NCBI GenBank assembly: GCA_900551365.1
Contig: URVZ01000097.1
Location: 1-6,706, forward strand
Length of the DNA: 6,706 nt
Source of the DNA: an uncultured Collinsella sp.
GTDB lineage: Bacteria > Actinomycetota > Coriobacteriia > Coriobacteriales > Coriobacteriaceae
Direction: 5' to 3'
The notes under the pieces were generated by a model. That model saw only the letters and a list, made by a program, of their open reading frames with translations, had not been told where the DNA came from and searched no databases. The position numbers and the translations under genes were made by a program. Below, piece by piece: positions 1 to 6,706 of this stretch. Each line of letters starts with the position of its first letter. Within the stretch, counting starts at the first letter, position 1.

Positions 1-2449
<2,449 letters not shown>

Positions 2450-2450
<1 letters not shown>

Positions 2451-3598
2451 TGGCCGAGGCTTTAGAGGTAACGCCCGCCGAGTTGGACGCGTTTGCGGAC
2501 CGGCTCGGCGAGGTCGAGTCGTATCTTCATTTGGACGAGAAGCGCACGCGCGTGACTGAGCTCGAGGCCAAAAGCGTGGCCCCCGGCTTTTGGGATGACG
2601 CCGACGCCGCTCGCGCCACCATGGAGGAGATCGCTCGCGCCAAGGAAGATATCGCTGCCGTGGATACCGCGCGCGGCGAGCTATCTGACGCCCGCGCGGC
2701 GCTGGAGCTTGCCGAGGAGATGGGCGACGACCCCGATGCTGCCGCATTGCGCGAGGAGGCTGCCGCTACGGCAGAACGCCTGGCCCGCGCTATCGACGAG
2801 CTCGAGCTTTCGAGCTGGTTTACCGGTGAGTTCGATCACGGCGACGCGATTGTGACCATCAAGCCCGGACAGGGCGGTCTGGAGGCGCAGGACTGGACCT
2901 TCATGCTTTTTAAGATGTACATGAAGTACTGCCAGCGTCGCGGCTGGAAGGTCACGATTAACGACTGCCCCGCGGCTGAGGTCATCGGCATCGACCGTGC
3001 GACCTTTACCGTCGAGGGAAAGGACGCGTTTGGCATGCTGCGCGCCGAGGCCGGCGTCCACCGTCTGGTGCGCATTAGCCCCACCGACGACAAGAAGCGC
3101 CGCCAGACCACGTTTGCCGGCGTCGAGGTCATCCCCGTGCTGCCTGACGATATCGACATCGAGATCAGTCCCGACGATATCCGCGTGGACGTGTATCACG
3201 CGAGCGGCCCGGGCGGCCAGGGCGTCAACACCACCGACTCCGCCGTACGCGTTACGCATTTTCCCAGCGGCATCGTTGTCACTTGCCAAAACGAGCGCAG
3301 CCAGATTCAGAACAAGGCCGCGTGCATGCAGATTCTCAAGGCCCGTCTGTACGAGATCGAGCTCGAGAAGCGCGCCGAGGCGCTCGACGAGATTCGTGGA
3401 CCCAAGACCACGATCGGTTTTGGCAACCAGATTCGCAGCTATGTGCTCTACCCGTATCAGATGGTCAAGGACCTGCGTACGGGCGTGGAGACCAGCAACG
3501 TCGAGGCCGTTCTCGACGATGGCGATCTGGATCCGTTTGTGATCGGCTACCATCGCTGGGCAACCGGCAACGCCGATGCGGAAGGCTCGGACGCCTAG
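2450..3598 (+). CDS. prfB: Peptide chain release factor 2 (RF2), no programmed frameshift
   Basis: RF2 reads UGA and UAA in the ribosomal A site and triggers peptide release. The product is 382 residues from the ATG at 2450; E. coli RF2 is 365. An N-terminal helical region (about 1-115) is followed by the recognition domain and the catalytic loop GPGGQGVN, with G255-G256-Q257; the Gln carries the methylation site in known RF2s. Ala251 corresponds to E. coli residue 246. GVHRLVR, NTTDSAVR and QNERSQIQNK are family blocks. The tripeptide that recognises the stop codon is Ser210-Pro211-Thr212, not the usual Ser-Pro-Phe, and Gln219 stands where many RF2s have His. I recall Gln from other actinobacterial RF2s but not Thr. 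The E. coli-type frameshift site is absent: the aligned codons 25-28 are tat ctt cat ttg, with no in-frame TGA. The start overlaps the secA stop, and the gene ends in TAG, a codon read by RF1. RF1 is excluded as an identity by the overall blocks and the secA-prfB context. Confidence 0.96.
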
Positions 3599-3639
3599 GC
3601 ACATGGTTGGCTCCGGGTCGATGCAAACACTTCGCAGGG

Positions 3640-3668
3640 GTGGTATTTGCTCGGTGAATCGGTAGAAT
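3640..3668 (+). promoter_or_regulatory. Weak sigma-70-type promoter candidate upstream of the YitT-family gene
   Basis: TAGAAT (3663-3668) matches the -10 consensus at five of six positions. Seventeen bases upstream sits GTGGTA (3640-3645), only three of six for a -35. A transcript would start near 3675, run directly into the hairpin at 3688-3713 and then reach the gene. The poor -35 makes this tentative; read-through from secA-prfB is the alternative. Confidence 0.3.
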
Positions 3669-3687
3669 CGAATACAGCAAGAAGTTC

Positions 3688-3716
3688 AAAGCGCACTCGT
3701 TTGGGTGCGCTTTTTT
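3688..3716 (+). terminator. Terminator-like hairpin after prfB, directly before the YitT-family gene
   Basis: AAAGCGCACTC (3688-3698) pairs with GGGTGCGCTTT (3703-3713) around a GTTT loop, with one G-T wobble. The T run reaches 3716 (six T's from 3711). This is a classic intrinsic terminator shape and plausibly ends the secA-prfB transcript. The next base begins the GAGGGAGG ribosome binding site, so transcription of the following gene must cross the hairpin; it could instead act as an attenuator. Confidence 0.8.
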
Positions 3717-3718
3717 GA

Positions 3719-3724
3719 GGGAGG
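3719..3724 (+). promoter_or_regulatory. Ribosome binding site of the YitT-family gene
   Basis: GGGAGG, within a longer GAGGGAGG at 3717-3724, ends 4 nt before the ATG at 3729. This decides the start against the in-frame GTG at 3705, which lies inside the terminator stem. Confidence 0.75.
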
Positions 3725-3728
3725 CAGC

Positions 3729-4619
3729 ATGGCATATCGTCTGGACATCAAACGCATTCTTTCGCTGAACTTCTTTCACGATCTGCCCAAGATTATGCTG
3801 GGCTGCGCTCTGGCCGCTATCGCGACGGATCTATTTTTGATTCCCAACGGTCTTGCTGCCGGCGGCGTTACGGGTCTCGCCACGATTATTCAGGCGGTCG
3901 GCGCCTCGCATGGCATCTCGCTGCCTGTCGGTATTCAAACCATCGTGATGAATGCCTTGCTGCTGCTGGTCGTTATGCGCGAGGGTGGCATGTTCTACGT
4001 GGTCCAGACGGCGACGGGCTTTGTGCTGCTGGGCTTCTTCACCGACCTGTTTGCTCCGTTTGTGGCGCCGCTGGCACATGCCGACCTGATGCTGCCCGCT
4101 ATGTGGGGCGGCATTATCACGGGCATCGGCTACGGCATGGTGCTGCGCGCCGGTGCCAACACTGGCGGCTCAGACACCATCGGTCAGATTATCTCGCGCA
4201 ACACATCGCTGCCGGTTGGCTCGACCGTCATGGCGATCGATGTTGCCGTGTGCGCGCTGTCGGCCCCGGTCTTCTCGGTCGAAAACGCGCTGTATGCGGG
4301 CCTTTCGATGGTCATTAGCGGCTACGTGATCGATGCCGTGGTCGACGGCGGCAACAGGCGCCGTATGGTACTCATCATCTCGGACAAGTTTCCCGATATT
4401 GCGGCCGACATCATGTATGGCCTGGGTCGCGGCTGCACCAAGTTTAAGGCGACCGGCATGTACTCGGGTGCCGAGAAGCCGGTGATCATGGTAATCGTGA
4501 GTCGTCGCGAGCTCAACACGCTCAAAACCATTGTGCGTGAGCGCGACCCGCGTGCTATTGTGACGGTCGCCGACGTTACGGAGACCTTCGGTGAGGGCTT
4601 CAAGGACATTAACGCGTAG
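3729..4619 (+). CDS. YitT family membrane protein (DUF161 + DUF2179)
   Basis: The 296-residue product has the YitT-family architecture, widespread in Gram-positive bacteria; its transport substrate or other role is not established as far as I know. The membrane part spans about residues 21-205. Hydrophobic stretches lie near 21-40, 45-58, 66-83, 88-110, 122-141, 162-182 and 186-205. Two related Gly-rich motifs, GLAAGGVTGLATII (41-54) and GANTGGSDTIGQII (142-155), suggest the internal repeat typical of the family. The soluble C-terminal domain (about 213-290) begins RRMVLIISDK and contains GLGRGCTKFKATGMYSG, then IVSRRELNTLKTIV and a closing GEGF, matching the DUF2179 (YitT C-terminal) pattern. 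The start at ATG 3729 is chosen for its strong ribosome binding site. The gene stands alone between a hairpin upstream and an AT-rich gap downstream, with no functional link to its neighbours. No obvious strong terminator follows its TAG stop. Confidence 0.9.
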   Translation: MAYRLDIKRILSLNFFHDLPKIMLGCALAAIATDLFLIPNGLAAGGVTGLATIIQAVGASHGISLPVGIQTIVMNALLLLVVMREGGMFYVVQTATGFVLLGFFTDLFAPFVAPLAHADLMLPAMWGGIITGIGYGMVLRAGANTGGSDTIGQIISRNTSLPVGSTVMAIDVAVCALSAPVFSVENALYAGLSMVISGYVIDAVVDGGNRRRMVLIISDKFPDIAADIMYGLGRGCTKFKATGMYSGAEKPVIMVIVSRRELNTLKTIVRERDPRAIVTVADVTETFGEGFKDINA

Positions 4620-4712
4620 GGCCGACTGCGTTCCATCCAAAAGACGTTCACATTGGTAAACCGTTTCATCAGCGGTTCTGCCTGCTAAATTGCTCAAATA
4701 ATGATAAATACT
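4620..4712 (+). other. Intergenic region after the YitT-family gene with weak hairpin and AT-rich tract
   Basis: The stretch holds a short inverted repeat, AACCG (4659-4663) with CGGTT (4673-4677). It has no following T run, so it is at best a weak, non-canonical terminator. From 4685 to 4710 the sequence is strongly A/T-rich (tracts such as AAATAATGATAAATA), unlike the GC-rich surroundings. Its place just upstream of the promoter candidate at 4713-4741 fits an UP element. No gene is seen. Confidence 0.4.
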
Positions 4713-4741
4713 CTGGTAAAGCTTCCAGTTTCCAGCATAAT
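4713..4741 (+). promoter_or_regulatory. Probable promoter of the transketolase pair
   Basis: CATAAT (4736-4741) matches five of six -10 bases, and CTGGTA (4713-4718, three of six) sits at the ideal 17-nt spacing. An A/T-rich tract (4685-4710) lies immediately upstream, as an UP element would. Transcription would begin near 4748, giving a leader of about 80 nt. An imperfect dyad (CTGG...CCAG, 4713-4728) and a TTCCAG repeat (4723-4735) lie between the two hexamers and could be an operator. Confidence 0.45.
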
Positions 4742-4753
4742 GAATGGCGTACG

Positions 4754-4799
4754 TGCATCGCGGCTGGGTTGGGACGACCTTCTGTGCCGTGCGCATTTT
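4754..4799 (+). promoter_or_regulatory. Imperfect hairpin plus T run in the transketolase leader
   Basis: TGC (4754-4756) and CGCGGC (4759-4764) pair with GCCGTG (4786-4791) and GCA (4793-4795), with one G-T wobble and a small internal loop. TTTT (4796-4799) follows directly. The 21-nt apical region can form a further small stem. The shape resembles a terminator or attenuator located inside the leader, before the ribosome binding site at 4814. No TPP riboswitch signature is visible. It is weaker than the other hairpins and could be chance. Confidence 0.3.
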
Positions 4800-4813
4800 G
4801 TCTAAAGAGGATG

Positions 4814-4822
4814 AAAGGAAGG
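4814..4822 (+). promoter_or_regulatory. Ribosome binding site of transketolase N-terminal subunit gene
   Basis: AAAGGAAGG ends 4 nt before the ATG at 4827; its AAAGGA part leaves a 7-nt spacer. It is a strong purine-rich site and supports the chosen start. Confidence 0.7.
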
Positions 4823-4826
4823 CACA

Positions 4827-5657
4827 ATGAGCGACGAAGAGCTCAAAAAGGTTGCCAACGAGGTAAGGAAGGGCATCGTCACCGGCGTGCACGCTGCCAA
4901 GTCCGGCCATCCGGGCGGTTCGCTCGGCGCTGCCGACATCATGACCTATCTGTACTTTGAGGAAATGAACGTCGACCCGGCCGACCCCCGCAAGGCCGAC
5001 CGCGATCGCTTCGTGCTTTCCAAGGGCCACTGCGCGCCTGGTCTGTACGCCGTGCTCGCCGAGCGCGGGTTCTTTCCCAAGGAGGATCTCGAGACGCTGC
5101 GCCACATCGGCAGCCACCTGCAGGGTCACCCCAACATGAACGACACCCCGGGCGTCGACATGTCCACCGGTTCGCTCGGCCAGGGCATCTCCGCCGCCGT
5201 GGGCATGGCCGTTGCCGCCAAGCACTGGGGCGATGACTATCGCACCTACGCCCTGCTGGGCGACGGCGAGAGCGAGGAGGGCCAGGTCTGGGAGGCCGCC
5301 ATGTTTGCCGGCAACCAGCAGCTCGATAACCTCTGCGTGATCGTCGACCACAACGGCCTGCAGATCGACGGCCCCGTCGAGGAGGTCAACGACCCCATGC
5401 CGCTCGCCGACAAGTTCCGCGCCTTCAAATTCCACGTGGTGGAGCTCGCCGACGGCAACGACTTCGATCAGATCCGCGCCGCCTTTGCCGAGGCCCGCGC
5501 CACCAAGGGTCAGCCGACTGCCATTATCGCCGAGACCATGAAGGGCAAGGGCGTCTCCTTTATGGAGAACCAGGTGGGTTGGCACGGTAAGGCCCCCAAC
5601 GATGAACAGTTTGAGCAGGCCATGGCAGAGCTCACGGCCGCCGGAGAGGAGCTCTAG
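4827..5657 (+). CDS. Transketolase, N-terminal subunit
   Basis: This is the diphosphate-binding half of a split transketolase, the thiamine-diphosphate enzyme of the non-oxidative pentose phosphate pathway that moves two-carbon units between sugar phosphates. The product is 276 residues, the usual size for split N-terminal subunits. Seen in order: SGHPGG with His28 (active-site His near E. coli 26), LSKGHCAP with His68, QGHP with His101, the STGSLGQG block (113-120), and the TPP motif GDGE (145-148) ending about 30 residues later in DHNGLQIDG, where Asp146 and Asn176 would bind Mg. The C-terminal KGKGVSF...WHGKAP block is typical. All expected residues are present, so the subunit looks functional. 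It has its own promoter candidate and strong ribosome binding site. The C-terminal subunit gene starts one base after its stop, so the pair is almost certainly co-transcribed and assembles into one enzyme. A 1-deoxyxylulose-5-phosphate synthase is unlikely from the motif pattern. Confidence 0.95.
   Translation: MSDEELKKVANEVRKGIVTGVHAAKSGHPGGSLGAADIMTYLYFEEMNVDPADPRKADRDRFVLSKGHCAPGLYAVLAERGFFPKEDLETLRHIGSHLQGHPNMNDTPGVDMSTGSLGQGISAAVGMAVAAKHWGDDYRTYALLGDGESEEGQVWEAAMFAGNQQLDNLCVIVDHNGLQIDGPVEEVNDPMPLADKFRAFKFHVVELADGNDFDQIRAAFAEARATKGQPTAIIAETMKGKGVSFMENQVGWHGKAPNDEQFEQAMAELTAAGEEL
5647..5651 (+). promoter_or_regulatory. Ribosome binding site of transketolase C-terminal subunit gene
   Basis: AGGAG, within GGAGAGGAG (5643-5651), lies inside the last codons of the N-terminal subunit gene, 7 nt before the ATG at 5659. 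This fixes the start at 5659 and rejects the in-frame ATG at 5602. Confidence 0.75.
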
Positions 5658-5658
5658 G

Positions 5659-6600
5659 ATGGCAGACGTCAAGAAAATCGCCACGCGCGTAAGCTACGGC
5701 GAGGCCCTCGTCGAGCTCGCCAACGAGCACGATGACTTTGTGGTCCTCGACGCCGACCTGGCCGCCGCCACGCAGACTGGCAAGTTCAAGGCAGCCTGCC
5801 CCGACCGCTTCTTCGATGTGGGCATTGCCGAGAGCAACCTGATGGGTGTTGCCGCCGGTATCGCAACCACCGGCCGCGTTGCCTTCGCGAGCAGCTTTGC
5901 CATGTTCGCCGCCGGCCGCGCCTTTGAGCAGGTCCGCAATTCCATCGGCTACCCGCACCTTAACGTTAAGATCGGTGCCACGCACGCCGGTATCTCGGTG
6001 GGCGAGGATGGCGCCACGCACCAGTGCTGCGAGGATATCGCCCTCATGCGTGTTATCCCCGGCATGACCGTGATTGTTCCCGCCGACGACGTCGAGGCCC
6101 GCGCCGTGACGCGCGCCGCCTACGAGTGCGACGGCCCCGTGTACATGCGCTTCGCCCGTCTGGCCTCGCCGGTCATCAACGATTCCGAGACCTACAAGTT
6201 CGAGCTGGGCAAGGGCATCGTCATGCGCGAGGGCGCCGACGTGACCATCATTGCCTGCGGCCTGATGGTCGGCGAGGCGCTCGAGGCCGCTGAGCAGCTT
6301 GCTGCCGAGGGCATCGATGCCGAGGTCATCAACATGCACACCATCAAGCCCATCGATGCCGACCTGATCGTCAAGAGCGCCACCAAGACCGGTCACGTCG
6401 TGACCGTCGAGGAGCACTCTGTGATCGGTGGCCTGGGCAGCGCCGTTGCCGACGTCCTGTGCGAGCAGTGCCCGACGTCGCTCAAGAAGATCGGCGTCAA
6501 CGACACCTTCGGTGAGTCTGGCCCGGGTGCCGAGCTCTTGCACAAGTATGGCCTGGACGCCGCCAACATCGTGGCGACCACCAAGGAGTTCTTGGCATAA
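5659..6600 (+). CDS. Transketolase, C-terminal subunit
   Basis: This is the partner of the preceding gene, with the pyrimidine-binding and C-terminal domains of transketolase in 313 residues. The catalytic Glu that activates thiamine diphosphate is Glu58 in FFDVGIAESNLMG. Phe80 and Phe83 in the SSFAMF segment lie where the pyrimidine ring is stacked. His109, Asp117 and His121 (within ATHAGISVGEDGATHQ) match the substrate-binding residues His461, Asp469 and His473 of E. coli transketolase, and an Arg near 167 fits the sugar-phosphate contact. The C-terminal domain begins about residue 190 and contains VEEHSVIGGLGSAVADVL. The split form is common in clostridia, archaea and some anaerobic actinobacteria, whereas a single fused polypeptide is usual in E. 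coli and most other actinobacteria. The one-base gap to the upstream gene and the internal ribosome binding site suggest coupled, equimolar synthesis. A perfect hairpin follows 48 nt after the stop. Confidence 0.95.
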   Translation: MADVKKIATRVSYGEALVELANEHDDFVVLDADLAAATQTGKFKAACPDRFFDVGIAESNLMGVAAGIATTGRVAFASSFAMFAAGRAFEQVRNSIGYPHLNVKIGATHAGISVGEDGATHQCCEDIALMRVIPGMTVIVPADDVEARAVTRAAYECDGPVYMRFARLASPVINDSETYKFELGKGIVMREGADVTIIACGLMVGEALEAAEQLAAEGIDAEVINMHTIKPIDADLIVKSATKTGHVVTVEEHSVIGGLGSAVADVLCEQCPTSLKKIGVNDTFGESGPGAELLHKYGLDAANIVATTKEFLA

Positions 6601-6648
6601 GGCAAGGCGGATCTCAAGGACTGCTTCGCCAGAACTATGGAAACCCGG

Positions 6649-6680
6649 CAGGGGCGCTCTCTTGGAGAGCGCCCCTGTTT
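6649..6680 (+). terminator. Intrinsic terminator after the transketolase pair
   Basis: CAGGGGCGCTCTC (6649-6661) and GAGAGCGCCCCTG (6665-6677) form a perfect 13-bp stem around a TTG loop. Only three T's follow (6678-6680), so the U tract is short, but the stem is very stable and GC-rich. The bases from 6678 to the window end show no gene. Confidence 0.75.
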
Positions 6681-6706
6681 CAGTTGCGGTGAAATAAGGA
6701 CTGTTT

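Noticed and set aside
2681..3604. 307-codon open frame on the minus strand
   Set aside because: Antisense shadow of prfB, with no domain and biased composition.
3603..3665. 20-codon ORF in the prfB to YitT-gene gap as a possible leader peptide
   Set aside because: No ribosome binding site precedes it, it carries no run of regulatory codons, and it ends before the hairpin. It would also lie upstream of the candidate transcription start.
3705..3728. Upstream GTG as the start of the YitT-family protein
   Set aside because: It is inside the terminator stem, has no RBS, and would add a non-family RFFEGGS extension. The ATG at 3729 has a strong RBS.
4740..4805. 21-codon ORF through the transketolase leader hairpin as a possible attenuation peptide
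   Set aside because: Its ATG overlaps the -10 candidate, so it would not be in the transcript, and no Shine-Dalgarno precedes it.
4742..4826. TPP riboswitch upstream of a TPP-dependent enzyme
   Set aside because: The conserved core (CTGAGA and its partner segments) is not present, and the leader is too short.
4170..5684. A 504-codon open frame on the minus strand covering the YitT-gene 3' part, the intergenic gap and the transketolase N gene
   Set aside because: It lies antisense to two well-supported genes, its translation is low-complexity (rich in G, V, H, L, D) and resembles no family, as expected for the antisense shadow of GC-rich codons. The RBS and promoter evidence is on the + strand.
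5632..6543. 303-codon open frame on the minus strand
   Set aside because: Antisense shadow of the transketolase C-terminal gene, with biased composition and no recognisable domain.

Overview
The window is a GC-rich stretch of ordinary bacterial core genes, all on the + strand and densely packed. It most likely comes from a Coriobacteriia-type actinobacterium such as Collinsella. That is an inference from three things: an RF2 with actinobacterial features (a GPGGQ-x-VN catalytic loop, an RRQT recognition-loop segment and no frameshift site), a transketolase split into two subunit genes as in many anaerobes, and a Firmicutes-like secA-prfB gene order. No database search was possible.

Layout. 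Positions 1-2450 hold most of secA, whose 5' end, including the Walker A motif, lies before the window. Its TAA stop overlaps the ATG of prfB (2450-3598, peptide release factor 2). A 130-nt gap follows. It carries a weak promoter candidate and a strong terminator-like hairpin whose T tract ends exactly where the next ribosome binding site begins. Positions 3729-4619 encode a YitT-family membrane protein. A 207-nt AT-richer gap (4620-4826) holds the best promoter candidate in the window and a leader with an imperfect hairpin plus T run. Positions 4827-5657 and 5659-6600 encode the N- and C-terminal halves of transketolase, one base apart. A perfect 13-bp hairpin (6649-6677) closes the pair; the last 29 bases hold nothing I recognise.

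How they work together. secA and prfB form a housekeeping unit for protein export and translation termination, with a start/stop overlap that suggests translational coupling. The two transketolase subunits together rebuild one thiamine-diphosphate enzyme: the N-terminal subunit supplies the diphosphate/Mg site, and the C-terminal subunit supplies the catalytic Glu and substrate residues. The YitT protein has no evident functional link to either unit.

I see no mobile element, CRISPR array, RNA gene or accessory system. The points most worth a second look are an SPT rather than SPF recognition tripeptide in RF2, the absence of TGA among the five stop codons, and terminator-like hairpins lying between the putative promoter and the start codon of two different transcription units.
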